From positions 186,001 to 250,000 of the forward strand of contig CAWAFI010000018.1 in NCBI GenBank assembly GCA_963781285.1: 64,000 bases of DNA, written 5' to 3'. Position numbers and translations under genes: made by a program. Under the pieces are notes generated by a model. The model did no database searches, was not told the DNA's origin, and saw only the letters and a list, made by a program, of their open reading frames with translations. How positions within the stretch are numbered: position 1 is the first letter of the stretch; every line of letters begins with the position of its first letter. Shown piece by piece: positions 52,444 to 61,369 of the stretch. This DNA comes from CAIWHR01 sp963781285 (GTDB taxonomy: Bacteria; Pseudomonadota; Gammaproteobacteria; Burkholderiales; Casimicrobiaceae).

Positions 52444-53430
52444 TCAGCCGTTCCCGGTCTCGCGCGGTGCCAGCGGCTCGGGGTCGAGGATGATGGTCAC
52501 GGAGCGGGGCCGCCGGTCGGTGTGGGCGGCATCGTCCGACGTTGGCCCGACCGTGGGACCGCGAACGACGCTGTAAAGGATCGGGCGGTAGACCCGCTCC
52601 TGACCCCGGCTCGTACCGCCGGCGCGCATGCGTCCCTCGATCGGTGCGAAGAGCTGCTCGTCGAGGGCCTGGAGGAAGTGGGAGTCGAGCTCGCGGCGCC
52701 AGGCGGCCTCGGTTCCGTGGACGGCTCGCAGCAGATCGCCCCACGTCCGCTTGCCGGTTCCGCCGGCCAGGTCGAACAACGACATCGTGTAGCCCGACGT
52801 GCCGCTCGGTCCCAACATCACCTGCGCGCTCTCGGGAATTCCTCTCGTAATGTCGTCGGACTCGGACAACGACAGTACCAGGCGATGGCACGGGTAGTAT
52901 GTCGAGGCCGACCCCGAACGGCGGAACGCCTCGGCGATGGCGCGAGCCGCAGCCTCCACCTGGTCGGACGCGATCTCGGGCGCCAGCGCTCCTCGGCGCC
53001 AGTCGTCGGACATCTCCCACGTCCGGCGGCACAACAAGTCCAGGAAGGCGCGGATCTTGTCGGCAGAGGCGGGCACGCCTTGCAGGTCGGCGAGCGGGCT
53101 CGGCGAGGCTTCACCGGGGCTGAACAAGCAGACGACCGAGCGGGCCTCGGTCCGGTCGAAACGGGTGTACAGGCCGGTCTCGAAGAGGCACCAGTCCCAG
53201 TTCTTCGACGGTGCGGTGAACAGTAGGACGAGGAGGTGGCTCTTGGCGAGGACGCTGCGAATCGCGCGCCGCCAGTCCATGCCCGCCGTGATGTCGACGC
53301 CGGAAACGAAGCAGTCGATGAGCTCCGGCTCGAGGCCCTGCATGACGTTCTTCACCTCGACCGCAAGTGCGTGATCCTCGTGTTTATGGCTGATGAACAC
53401 CGTGAACATGTCGTTAGCGATGGCCGCCAT
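52444..53430 (-). CDS. TIR-domain protein with an unassigned C-terminal domain (328 aa)
   Basis: The N-terminal TIR fold reads MFTVFISHKHEDHALAVEVKNVM (8-30), then SGVDITAGMDWRRAIRSVLAKSHLLVLLFTAP, with the probable catalytic Glu84 in WDWCLFETGLYTRF. Bacterial TIR proteins often hydrolyse NAD or act as signal readers in antiviral defence. The C-terminal 200 residues (about 120-328) have no domain I recognise; they may sense a trigger. No partner ATPase, CBASS or Thoeris gene is adjacent. GAGGAGGGCAGA precedes the ATG. It is flanked by gene relics, which suggests acquired DNA. Confidence 0.8.
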   Translation of the reverse strand: MAAIANDMFTVFISHKHEDHALAVEVKNVMQGLEPELIDCFVSGVDITAGMDWRRAIRSVLAKSHLLVLLFTAPSKNWDWCLFETGLYTRFDRTEARSVVCLFSPGEASPSPLADLQGVPASADKIRAFLDLLCRRTWEMSDDWRRGALAPEIASDQVEAAARAIAEAFRRSGSASTYYPCHRLVLSLSESDDITRGIPESAQVMLGPSGTSGYTMSLFDLAGGTGKRTWGDLLRAVHGTEAAWRRELDSHFLQALDEQLFAPIEGRMRAGGTSRGQERVYRPILYSVVRGPTVGPTSDDAAHTDRRPRSVTIILDPEPLAPRETGNG

Positions 53431-53736
53431 TCTGCCCTCCTCGACGCCGGTCAGTCTCGCACTCCGGACGCGCTGGCGCGATGCTTAACGCATCCTGATT
53501 CCTCCTGCCGAGAAGGTGGCTCTACAACCCACGTTCTCGGCGAGGATCGTCATTATGATATCGCTGGTACCGCCGTAGCACCGATCAAGGACTGCAATCG
53601 AGCGCGATGCGCTACGACTGGTGCGAGAAGATCTCGACGACGCTCATCACCGCGCCGCAGTGCGGGCAGACGAAGGTCGGTGGCAGGCCGGACTTTGCCG
53701 TCCGCTGCCGTACCGAAGCGACACTCGCGATTTGCC
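53431..53736 (-). pseudogene. Relic region upstream of the TIR gene, with a transposase-like C-terminal fragment
   Basis: About 306 bp with no intact gene. On the minus strand one frame (about 53612-53710) reads LPPTFVCPHCGAVMSVVEIFSHQS then stops. A Cys-x2-Cys knuckle followed by a short hydrophobic strand is like the C-terminus of IS91-family transposases. Nothing upstream in the same frame is recognisable, so at most the last 30-40 codons remain. The assignment rests on motif resemblance only. Confidence 0.35.
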
Positions 53737-53847
53737 CTACCGCCGGCATTTGGGGGCAAGTCCGCGTTTTGCGGCTTCCTTGCGCGCCTTGGCGACATTG
53801 CCGGAGCCGCAGTTGTAGCTCGCGAACGCAAAAAAGCGGTTGATTCC
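53737..53847 (-). pseudogene. Fragment of a lytic transglycosylase (SLT) gene
   Basis: The frame reads GINRFFAFASYNCGSGNVAKARKEAAKRGLAPKCRR and then stops at 53737-53739. This is close to the FFAFASYNAGPGNVAKARKEAAKRGLDPN stretch of membrane-bound SLT transglycosylases (MltF type). Here Ala is replaced by Cys and Pro by Ser, and the protein breaks off after RGL-P. About 36 codons of a gene that is normally several hundred codons survive. The break lies next to the transposase-like fragment. Confidence 0.55.
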
Positions 53848-53945
53848 CGTCGCTGAACTTGTCCGCGGAGGCGCTATGCGGGCTTCCGGCTCCGTCGGCG
53901 TCGTGGTCTTGCAGGTGACGACTTGCGCGCGGGTCGCCGTGGCGC

Positions 53946-54737
53946 TCATGGGGCGGACGTCTTGTCCGCCGCCGCCTTGCGCGCCGATGGACGCGTGACC
54001 TTCCCGACGTAATAGTCGAGCGCCCAGCGCGTCTTGGCCTGCTGGCTCTTGTCGCGCTCGGCGCCCACCTCCGCGAGGAAGGCCATGAAGCCTCCCACGG
54101 CGACCGCGGCCTGAACCGCAGGCGCCTTGATCGAGAGTTCCATCATGCGCTTGCCGTCCCCGCGTTTCCACAGCTCGGCGGTAATCGGCCAGGGGCAGCC
54201 CGGATCCTCGAAGCGCCAGCGCTGGGCGATCAGCGGCCCGAGCACCACCAGGCTCGAAAAATCGATCTTGTGGCCCGCTATTTTTGTCAGGAATTCCTCC
54301 TGTTCCGCGGTAAAGATCGACGAGACCGGCTTCTTGCCAATGGCGACGCGCTTGATGAACCCCTTCGCTACCGGCATCGAGAACGAGGCAGACTTGACCA
54401 GCGACGTCTCGCTCGCGTCCGCCTCGATCTTGAAGTCCCGGTACTTGCGCCACTTCGGTCCGACGTCCTCCGGATTGATTGGCCGGAACTTCACTGTGCT
54501 GTCATGGGCATCGCCGACCACGCGGCGGGCCCGTGCAATGATGCCGGCGCCAAGCAGGTCGAGCTTGGGCGTGTCGAAGAAATAGATGTAGCGCTCCTCG
54601 TCATTGCTCGCGGTGAGACCGAAGCGTGCCAGCGCCTGCCTGATCTGGTGGTCCGGAATCGTGGCCTTGATCTCGATGGCCTCGGCGCCCGCAACGGCCT
54701 TGGCGACCTTTCCGCGCGTTGCCGCTCCACGCTCCAT
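53946..54737 (-). CDS. CYTH-like domain protein (263 aa)
   Basis: The N-terminal region has the CYTH/triphosphate-tunnel style: AIEIKATIPDHQIRQALARFG, then YIYFFDTPKLDLLGAGIIARARRV and STVKFRPI. The EIK start and alternating basic/acidic beta strands line the tunnel in CYTH enzymes that bind triphosphate or polyphosphate. The C-terminal part (about 185-263) contains a helical MAFLAEVGAERDKSQQAKTRWALDYYV. Start 54737 is chosen at the first domain-compatible Met; the ribosome site is poor. Activity untested. Confidence 0.65.
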   Translation of the reverse strand: MERGAATRGKVAKAVAGAEAIEIKATIPDHQIRQALARFGLTASNDEERYIYFFDTPKLDLLGAGIIARARRVVGDAHDSTVKFRPINPEDVGPKWRKYRDFKIEADASETSLVKSASFSMPVAKGFIKRVAIGKKPVSSIFTAEQEEFLTKIAGHKIDFSSLVVLGPLIAQRWRFEDPGCPWPITAELWKRGDGKRMMELSIKAPAVQAAVAVGGFMAFLAEVGAERDKSQQAKTRWALDYYVGKVTRPSARKAAADKTSAP

Positions 54738-54765
54738 AGCAAGAGGAACTACTGGCGACGTCGAG

Positions 54766-55710
54766 TCAACCGCGCGGCGCGCCGAATGTGTCGCACTTGC
54801 GCATGTCGCCGGTCTCGAGCCCGATCTTGAACCAGCGCATTCGCTGTTCCGCGGAGCCGTGGGTGAAGGATTCCGGCACCGCGTAGCCCTGGGTGCGCTT
54901 CTGAATCTGATCGTCGCCCACGGCGGACGCCGCGCGGAAGCCCTCATCGACGTCACCGGTCTCGAGTTTGTTGCGGCGCTGCGCAAAATAGCCCCAGACG
55001 CCTGCATAGCAATCGGCCTGCAGTTCGAGCCGCACGGACAGCGCCTTGCGGCCGCGCTCGTCCAGGCGCTGCATCTGCTGGTCGAACTGGCGCATCGTAC
55101 CGGTCAGGTTCTGGATATGGTGTCCGACCTCGTGCGCGATCACGTAGGCCTGCGCGAAATCGCCAGGCGCGCCGAAGCGGCGAGCGAGCTCATCGAAAAA
55201 CGCGGTATCGAGATACAGCTCGCGGTCGGCGGAGCAGTAAAACGGTCCGACCGACGCCGATGCGCGCCCGCACGCCGACCGCGTGGCGCCCCGATACAGC
55301 ACGAGCCTCGGCGGCTCGTAGCGCGCTCCCTGCGTCTTGAACACCGCCCCCCAGACGTCTTCGGTGTCTCCCAGCACGCGCGCGACGAAATCCCTTGTCG
55401 GGTCCTGCTGCGCGGGCGGTGGGCGGGCTTGTCCCGGTGCGGGGGCGGCATATTGCGGTCCGTACCCGGGAGCAGGCGCCGATTGCGGTGGCCCCTGTGT
55501 CGACGACTGCATCGGCGGGCCACCGCCGCCTTCGATCATCCCGAGCATTTCGAGCGGGTTGACGCCGAACAACAGGCTTGCGATCACGATCACGACGACC
55601 GCGCCGCCGCCGAGCTTCATGCCTCCACCTACCGGGAAGCCGCCCCCCGACGGCTCGCCGCCCGTGCGGTCCTCGACGTTGTCGCTCCGGCGAAAGTCCC
55701 CCCAGCGCAT
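54766..55710 (-). CDS. Neutral zinc metallopeptidase, YpfJ family (314 aa)
   Basis: An N-terminal cytoplasmic start (MRWGDFRRSDNVEDRTG) and one membrane helix (GGGAVVVIVIASLLFGVNPLEMLGM, about 33-57) precede a Pro/Gly-rich linker. The metalloprotease site HEVGHHIQNLTG follows, with a downstream ELQADCYAGVWG that supplies the third ligand. This order is standard for the family. It is membrane-anchored with the peptidase outside. Substrate unknown. Confidence 0.9.
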   Translation of the reverse strand: MRWGDFRRSDNVEDRTGGEPSGGGFPVGGGMKLGGGAVVVIVIASLLFGVNPLEMLGMIEGGGGPPMQSSTQGPPQSAPAPGYGPQYAAPAPGQARPPPAQQDPTRDFVARVLGDTEDVWGAVFKTQGARYEPPRLVLYRGATRSACGRASASVGPFYCSADRELYLDTAFFDELARRFGAPGDFAQAYVIAHEVGHHIQNLTGTMRQFDQQMQRLDERGRKALSVRLELQADCYAGVWGYFAQRRNKLETGDVDEGFRAASAVGDDQIQKRTQGYAVPESFTHGSAEQRMRWFKIGLETGDMRKCDTFGAPRG

Positions 55711-55813
55711 CGTGGTGTCCTCGTCCGCGCCGCGTACTCGCGCGTCGCATCAATTATCACCGCATGGAACGAGTGCGACAACCGGATCGTCTCAGGGCTA
55801 TCCTACCCACGCC

Positions 55814-56605
55814 ATGAACCTGTCGATCACCGGAACGCGCTCCGAACTGGGCAGCATCCTCGCGCGGCGGCGTGCGGCGAGCGCAACCGACCACGTCCAT
55901 ATCAACCTTGCCGGGCAACAGGCGAACAGTCTGCTGCACGACGGCCACGCCTGGAAAGACTTCACTCGGATGGCGCTTGCCGGAACGCGCCGCGCGATGC
56001 GCTCGGCCCGAACGGACGACGCGCCGCTGCTCGTCCACGCAAGCTTCGCCTTCGTGCATGCCGTCGAGCAGGGGGCCCGCATCAAAGAGCCGCTGCGGTC
56101 GGCGGTCGATGCCATCCTCGAATGCGAAGCGTTGGCGCTGTCGGGTCCGGTGGCCGCCTGCGTCGTGCGCCTCGGCTATCTGTACGGCCCCGAGAGCCGA
56201 GATCTGCGCGCATATCGCGCTGCCTTTCGTCTCGGCCGGCCGTATTGGTCCGGTCCGCCGAAAACGCGGCAATACCATCTTCATCAGTTCGATGCCGCCG
56301 CGGCCTTGCTCGCCGCAGCAAGACCACGAAACGTCGGAAAAACGTTCTACGCCACCGACGGACTCGCGGCCTCGTTCATGCAGTTGATGGATGCGTTCGC
56401 GCACCGGGTCGGCCGGCAAAACCCGCTGCATCTGCCGTTGTTCTCGAAGCCCGTCGCCAAGGTGATCGTGCGCGAGGAACACATGCAGCAAGTGGCGCTC
56501 CCGATGCCACTTCGGGTGCCGGCGCCGCAAGTCCCGGGGTGGAAGCCGAATTTTCCCGACTACCGGCAGGGGCTCGATCAGGTCATCGAGGCCTGGGGCG
56601 ACTAA
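55814..56605 (+). CDS. NAD(P)-binding SDR/epimerase-like protein with a degenerate nucleotide motif (263 aa)
   Basis: Fits the extended short-chain dehydrogenase fold (VHINLAG, LVHASFAFVHA, ACVVRLGYLYGPESRDL, HLHQFDAAAALLAAARP). The N-terminal motif that should be G-x-x-G-x-x-G reads GTRSELG, so NAD binding may be weak or lost. The Tyr-x3-Lys pair is not evident. Possibly a regulator or degenerate epimerase. Codon use matches neighbours, and it is divergent from the metallopeptidase. Confidence 0.65.
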   Translation: MNLSITGTRSELGSILARRRAASATDHVHINLAGQQANSLLHDGHAWKDFTRMALAGTRRAMRSARTDDAPLLVHASFAFVHAVEQGARIKEPLRSAVDAILECEALALSGPVAACVVRLGYLYGPESRDLRAYRAAFRLGRPYWSGPPKTRQYHLHQFDAAAALLAAARPRNVGKTFYATDGLAASFMQLMDAFAHRVGRQNPLHLPLFSKPVAKVIVREEHMQQVALPMPLRVPAPQVPGWKPNFPDYRQGLDQVIEAWGD

Positions 56606-56683
56606 AGGCGGCGCACCATCGGGAGTCTCAGGCATTGGCGGCGGTTCGACGATTCATGCTGGCCTGGTCAGCCCCGCGGCCGG

Positions 56684-57670
56684 TCAATGGGCGGGCGCCG
56701 GGCGTGACGGCCGGGCATGGTAGATCGCCGCGAGGTTGCGGGTCGTCGTGATCGGTTCGCGCTGCGAGAGGCCGTAGGGTCCTTCGGCGATGATGCGGGG
56801 GAATCGGTCCAGGTTGCGGTGGATCGCCTCGGCGTAAGGGTCGGCGCCGGCAAAATGCGCGGCGAGATGGCGAGCCACGGGCTGAAAGTCCTGGTTGAGT
56901 CGCTTGCAGACGACGTTCTCGTAGAACCTCGGCGTCTTGCTCAACAGGTCGAAGGCATCGCGGTAGAGCATTTGCTCCTGGCCATCCGGAGTGCGCACGC
57001 GATCGCTTCCCCCAAGAACCAGTTCCGGATAAAGATGGTAATAGCAGCGCTCGAGGTACCAGCGATCGGAAATCTGGCTCAGCAGGTCGGCGCTGCCAAG
57101 CATCTGACCAAGCGTGATCGCCCGGCCGTCATGCCCGGTGAATAGCTCTTCGAGATCCGACCCCAGCCGGGTCACGAAGATCAGGGACGCCAACGCCGCG
57201 TGGTCGGCAAGGGACGTCGTTTGCAGATAGCTCCGGGCGAATTCGACACTGCGTGACTCGTGCTCGGGCATCAACTGAGGGCCGCAAAGCGCTCCTTCCG
57301 AAGTCTTCCGGATGAAGCCCGTATCGTGCAGCAGGCCAAGCAGGACGCCGAGCAGGCCGTGTTCCGGCGTGAGGGCACCGCGAGAGGCGCACTGTTCGCT
57401 TTGGCAGCCGGCGACGAGTCGGGCCATGACCAGAGCGGTATCGAGCGAATGCCGCAGATCGTGATACGGCATGTCGCAGGCCAGATAGCCGGGGTGTTCC
57501 CCCACGAAGAGGCGGCCGACCCGGGCGAAGCTGGCGTGAAGCAGTTCGCGGTCGAAGCTCCCGGGGCCGAAGCTTTTCTCCAGGATGCGATCGGTGGCGT
57601 CGGCAACCGCCTCATGGTCACCGATCGACACGGTGTTGGTCGCATCAAGCAAGGATCGCGGCGCGCGCAT
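56684..57670 (-). CDS. HD-domain phosphohydrolase, cyclic-nucleotide-phosphodiesterase-like (328 aa)
   Basis: Metal-binding His/Asp residues are MPYHDLRHSLDTALVMARL (about 68-86) and GVLLGLLHDTGFIRK (about 108-122). The spacing and the YH-x3-H context resemble the HD site of class I cyclic nucleotide phosphodiesterases. Two class III cyclases are in the window, so cNMP breakdown is a reasonable hypothesis, though general HD phosphohydrolase is the safe call. Start 57670 follows GGGTGAGAAGA. The acyl-CoA ligase lies upstream on the same strand. Confidence 0.8.
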   Translation of the reverse strand: MRAPRSLLDATNTVSIGDHEAVADATDRILEKSFGPGSFDRELLHASFARVGRLFVGEHPGYLACDMPYHDLRHSLDTALVMARLVAGCQSEQCASRGALTPEHGLLGVLLGLLHDTGFIRKTSEGALCGPQLMPEHESRSVEFARSYLQTTSLADHAALASLIFVTRLGSDLEELFTGHDGRAITLGQMLGSADLLSQISDRWYLERCYYHLYPELVLGGSDRVRTPDGQEQMLYRDAFDLLSKTPRFYENVVCKRLNQDFQPVARHLAAHFAGADPYAEAIHRNLDRFPRIIAEGPYGLSQREPITTTRNLAAIYHARPSRPAPAH

Positions 57671-57758
57671 TCTTCTCACCCACGAGGCTGAAGCGCATCG
57701 ATCATGGTGCCCGCGGATAAGGCGCGCGCAATCGTGCGATGGAGGGCCACGTGCGTCG

Positions 57759-59336
57759 TCAGGGCGGATCAACCTGTTGCAGGGCTGCGGCGATCCGCTC
57801 GCGCAGCACGCGGTGCAGGATCTTTCCGGTGGCGGTGCGGGGCATCTCGGCCTCGGCGATGAATGCAATCGAGCGCGGACGTTTGTAGCCGGCGATGCGC
57901 GTCTTGCACCAATCGAGGATCGCAGCTTCGTCCTCCGTGCTGCCGGCATGCAGGACGACCGCTGCATGGACTGCCTCGCCCCACTTCGCGTCCGGCACGC
58001 CGACCACCGCCACGTCCTTCACCGCCGGATGCTGGCCGAGGAGGCTCTCGACCTCCGACGGGTAAACGTTCTCGCCGCCGCTGATGATCATGTTGCTCTT
58101 GCGGTCGACGAGGTAGTAGTAGCCGTCCTCGTCGCGGCGGGCCATGTCGCCCACCGAACACCAGGACCCGCGAAACGCTTCGGCCGTCTTTTCCGGATTC
58201 TTCCAGTAACCGTCGAACACATAGGGCGTACGCGAAAACAGCTCCCCCACGTCGCCGTCGCGAACCTCGTTGCCGTCAGGATCGAGGAGCTTGACGGCGC
58301 CCGACCCGGTCCATTCGCGGCCGACCGAGCCGAGCTTGGCGAGCTGCTCGTCGGGACGCAACAGCGTGACCCATCCGGCCTCGGTGGACCCGTAAAGCTC
58401 GAACAATTGCGAGTTCCTGAAGTGCTCCATGATCGCAAGCTTCGTTTCCCGCCGCGCCGGTGCCGACGAGATCATCAGCTTGCTCACGCGGTCGACGTCG
58501 TAGCGGCGCTTGGTGGCCTCGGAGAGGGCGAGCATCATGATGTAGTGCGTCGGCACCAATGACGTGAACGTGACCTTTTCGGCAGCCAGCGTTTGCAGCA
58601 GGTGTTCGGGGTCGAAGCTCTTGCGGTCGTAGATCACGCAGGTTGCGCCGCAATACGTGAACGTGAATGAAAAGTACAGCGAATTGGCGTGACACATCGG
58701 CATGACGAGCAGCGCGGTGTCGTTGCGCGTCAAACCCATGTCCAGCGCGGTGATCAGCGAAATCAGCGCACTGCCGCCGTGGTTGCGCATCGCGCCTTTC
58801 GGCTTGCCGGTGGTCCCGGAGGTGTACATCAGCGCCCACATGTCGTCGGGCGCGACCGCCACCGCCGGCTCGCGCGCCGGTGCGCGTTCGATGATTGCTG
58901 TGTACGACTGCCAGCCGGGCGGCGCCGCCGCACGCCCGAAGTGGATGAAGCATTCGGACGCGATGCCGAGTCGATCGCGAATCGGCTCCACGCGGTCGAG
59001 GAGCTCGTCCTGTACGATAAAGGCGCGCGCTTCGCAATGCAGAGCGATGTACTCGATCTCGGTGCCAAGAAGGCGGAAGTTGATCGGCACCGCCACCAGT
59101 CCGGCGCGCGCGAGCGCGACGTAGATTTCCATCCATTCGACGCAGTTGTAGGCCAGGATCGCGACGCGGTCGCCCTTCGCGAGCCCGACCCCGGAGAGCG
59201 CATTCGCCAGCCGATTGGCGCGCTCGTGCCACTCCCGGAAGCTCAACGCGCGCTGCGAGTCGCGGGCGCCGATCCTGTGCGGCTGCAGGCGGGCCTGCGC
59301 GGCCACGACCTCGGCCACCGTGAGTAGCGGGCTCAT
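57759..59336 (-). CDS. AMP-dependent acyl-CoA synthetase/ligase (525 aa)
   Basis: An ANL-superfamily ligase. The P-loop MYTSGTTGKPKGAMRNH, the LYGSTEAGW aromatic motif, the RDEDGYYYLVDRKSNMIISGGENVYPSEVES hinge and the catalytic Lys in MPRTATGKILHRVL are intact. Length is typical. It activates a carboxylic acid with CoA; the substrate is not clear, but the ThDP enzyme 17 bp upstream and the aryl-pyruvate oxidoreductase farther on suggest an aromatic or 2-oxo acid. They appear to be one operon. Confidence 0.9.
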   Translation of the reverse strand: MSPLLTVAEVVAAQARLQPHRIGARDSQRALSFREWHERANRLANALSGVGLAKGDRVAILAYNCVEWMEIYVALARAGLVAVPINFRLLGTEIEYIALHCEARAFIVQDELLDRVEPIRDRLGIASECFIHFGRAAAPPGWQSYTAIIERAPAREPAVAVAPDDMWALMYTSGTTGKPKGAMRNHGGSALISLITALDMGLTRNDTALLVMPMCHANSLYFSFTFTYCGATCVIYDRKSFDPEHLLQTLAAEKVTFTSLVPTHYIMMLALSEATKRRYDVDRVSKLMISSAPARRETKLAIMEHFRNSQLFELYGSTEAGWVTLLRPDEQLAKLGSVGREWTGSGAVKLLDPDGNEVRDGDVGELFSRTPYVFDGYWKNPEKTAEAFRGSWCSVGDMARRDEDGYYYLVDRKSNMIISGGENVYPSEVESLLGQHPAVKDVAVVGVPDAKWGEAVHAAVVLHAGSTEDEAAILDWCKTRIAGYKRPRSIAFIAEAEMPRTATGKILHRVLRERIAAALQQVDPP

Positions 59337-59353
59337 TGTCGCCTCTTCCGGTG

Positions 59354-61072
59354 TCAGGAAGCCCTGCGCGCGCGCTCTGCCTCGTCCCAGGCGGTAAGGG
59401 CCTGGTAGTCAGGCACCCAACCCAGGCCCTTGCCCGCGTCGGATGACAGCGCATCCTGGGTGACCACGACGTCGAGCAGCGCCGGCGCCGTGGCGAACGC
59501 GTCCTCGAGCGCGCCCTTGAGACGCGCGGGATCGGTGACCCGCTCGGCATGCAGACCGAACGCGCGGGCCATCGCGGCGTAGTCGGACCATTGCAGCGTC
59601 GTGCCGACAACGCGTCCGCCGTAGTTCATCTCCTGATCGAGCCGTTCGATGTTCCACGCCGCGTTGTTGGCGATGATGAACACCGCCTTCGCGCCATGGC
59701 GCTTGGCCGAGTCGATCTCCATGGCGTTGATGCCGAACGCGCCATCGCCGGTCACGACCACGACCTGGCGGTCCGGATGCAGCAACGCCGCGGCCACGCC
59801 ATAGGGAACGCCGACGCCAAGACAGCCGAATGCACCCGAGTCGAGGTAGGTGCGCGTCTCGAGCCCCATCCGCGCAAAGCTCAGGATGTCGCCGCCGTCG
59901 GCGATGGTGATTGCATCGGGCCGCAGGACCTGCCTGAGCGCAGCGAAGATCCGATTCGGATGCATGTGCCCGTCCTTGCCCACCGGCGCGCTGGCGAGCG
60001 AATCGGCATGTCGCGCCGAGCGCCGCACGTGCTCGCTGCGCAACGCTGCGGCCCATTCCCTGTCGAGGCCGGCCCGCGTGCCCCGCACCGCCTGGGCCAC
60101 GGCGGCCAGAGCGAGGGCAGGGTGCGCGAGCAGCTCGACCTCGCCGCGGCGGTTCTCGCGCAGCTCCTCCCAGTTGTCGGCGATGCGTATGAATCGGGCG
60201 TTGGGGAACACCGCCGGCGAGCCGTAGCCCATCTGGTAGTCAAGCTTGCGACCGACGACGATCACCAGATCGGCCTCCTGCATCGCCCGCCCGCGCATCG
60301 CGCCCACGGTCGAGGGATGGTCTGCCGGCACCAGGCCGCGGCTTTCCTGCGTGTCGAGGTAGGCGGCGCCGGTCTTGTCCAGCAGCTGCAGCAGCTCGCG
60401 ATCCGCCCCGCGGGCGCCGCGGCCGGTCATCACGAGCGGTCGCCGTGCCCGGTCGATGATCTGCGCGGCGCGCTGAACCTCGTTGGGATCGGGCGGGATG
60501 CGCCGTGCCGGCTTCGGCGTCAGATACTCGGCGAGCAACAGACCGGCGGGCACCGTCTCGCGCAGCACGTCGGTCGGAATCTCGACATAGACGGGTCCGG
60601 GCACCGTGCCGTCGCCCTGCGCCATGCCGAACGCCTTGTCCAGATCCCGCAGCACGTTGTCTGCCACTCGCAGCGTGCGCGCTGCCCGCGTCACCGGCCG
60701 CATGATGTCGACGTGCGCGATCCCCTGCAGCGGTCCCAGGTCGTCCTGCGCCCGCGGCGCGCAGCCACCGATCAGCAGCAACGGCACCCGTTCGAGCTGC
60801 GCGTTGGCCATCGCCGTCACGCAGTTCGTCACGCCCGGTCCCGCCGTTGCCAACGCGATGCCCACGCCGCCGGCCAGCACCGCATGGGCATGCGCCATGT
60901 GGACGGCCGCACCTTCGTCGCGCACGTCGACGATGCGCACGTCGCGCTGCGCCAGGCGGTCCCAGATGGGCTGGATGTGACCACCCTGGAGCCCGAACAC
61001 CCGGTCCACGCCGCGTGCCACGAGAAAGTCCACGACGCATTCGGCGACAGTCTTTCCGTTGGCTGGAGGCAT
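59354..61072 (-). CDS. ThDP-dependent enzyme of the acetolactate synthase/decarboxylase family (572 aa)
   Basis: The PYR domain has the catalytic Glu in VDVRDEGAAVHMAHAHAVLAGG, and the PP domain carries the ThDP motif GDGAFGINAMEIDSAKRHG ... NNAAWNIERLDQEMN. Length and domain order fit the benzoylformate decarboxylase / oxalyl-CoA decarboxylase / acetolactate synthase group. Start 61072 has GAGGAG upstream; earlier in-frame Mets reach into non-homologous sequence. Its neighbour ligase suggests decarboxylation of a 2-oxo acid or CoA ester. The exact reaction is open. Confidence 0.85.
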   Translation of the reverse strand: MPPANGKTVAECVVDFLVARGVDRVFGLQGGHIQPIWDRLAQRDVRIVDVRDEGAAVHMAHAHAVLAGGVGIALATAGPGVTNCVTAMANAQLERVPLLLIGGCAPRAQDDLGPLQGIAHVDIMRPVTRAARTLRVADNVLRDLDKAFGMAQGDGTVPGPVYVEIPTDVLRETVPAGLLLAEYLTPKPARRIPPDPNEVQRAAQIIDRARRPLVMTGRGARGADRELLQLLDKTGAAYLDTQESRGLVPADHPSTVGAMRGRAMQEADLVIVVGRKLDYQMGYGSPAVFPNARFIRIADNWEELRENRRGEVELLAHPALALAAVAQAVRGTRAGLDREWAAALRSEHVRRSARHADSLASAPVGKDGHMHPNRIFAALRQVLRPDAITIADGGDILSFARMGLETRTYLDSGAFGCLGVGVPYGVAAALLHPDRQVVVVTGDGAFGINAMEIDSAKRHGAKAVFIIANNAAWNIERLDQEMNYGGRVVGTTLQWSDYAAMARAFGLHAERVTDPARLKGALEDAFATAPALLDVVVTQDALSSDAGKGLGWVPDYQALTAWDEAERARRAS

Positions 61073-61369
61073 TTCGGACTCCTCGGATCGAGATCTCAAG
61101 ATGGCAGCGGCTGCTGAATTCAAGTGCGGGCGCATTGGCGGTGAGTATTCGATGTCGCATTGCACGCAGCATCGGACATCTGACCAGCCGCCGACAGTGT
61201 GCCGAGGACTACGGTCGCAAGCAATCCATTCTGCGCCTTCAACTGCGCGCCGTGGCAATCGAATTCATCCTGGACTTGCGGACGGCCGGATGACGCAGCG
61301 AGTCGTTCTCGCCCTGCTGGTCAACGTCGCGGGTTCCGGTCGCCGCGGAACACGCCTGTCCGATCTCCG

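Noticed and set aside
54604..56751. 715-codon frame over CYTH, peptidase and SDR genes
   Set aside because: Crosses three real genes in both orientations; no domain.
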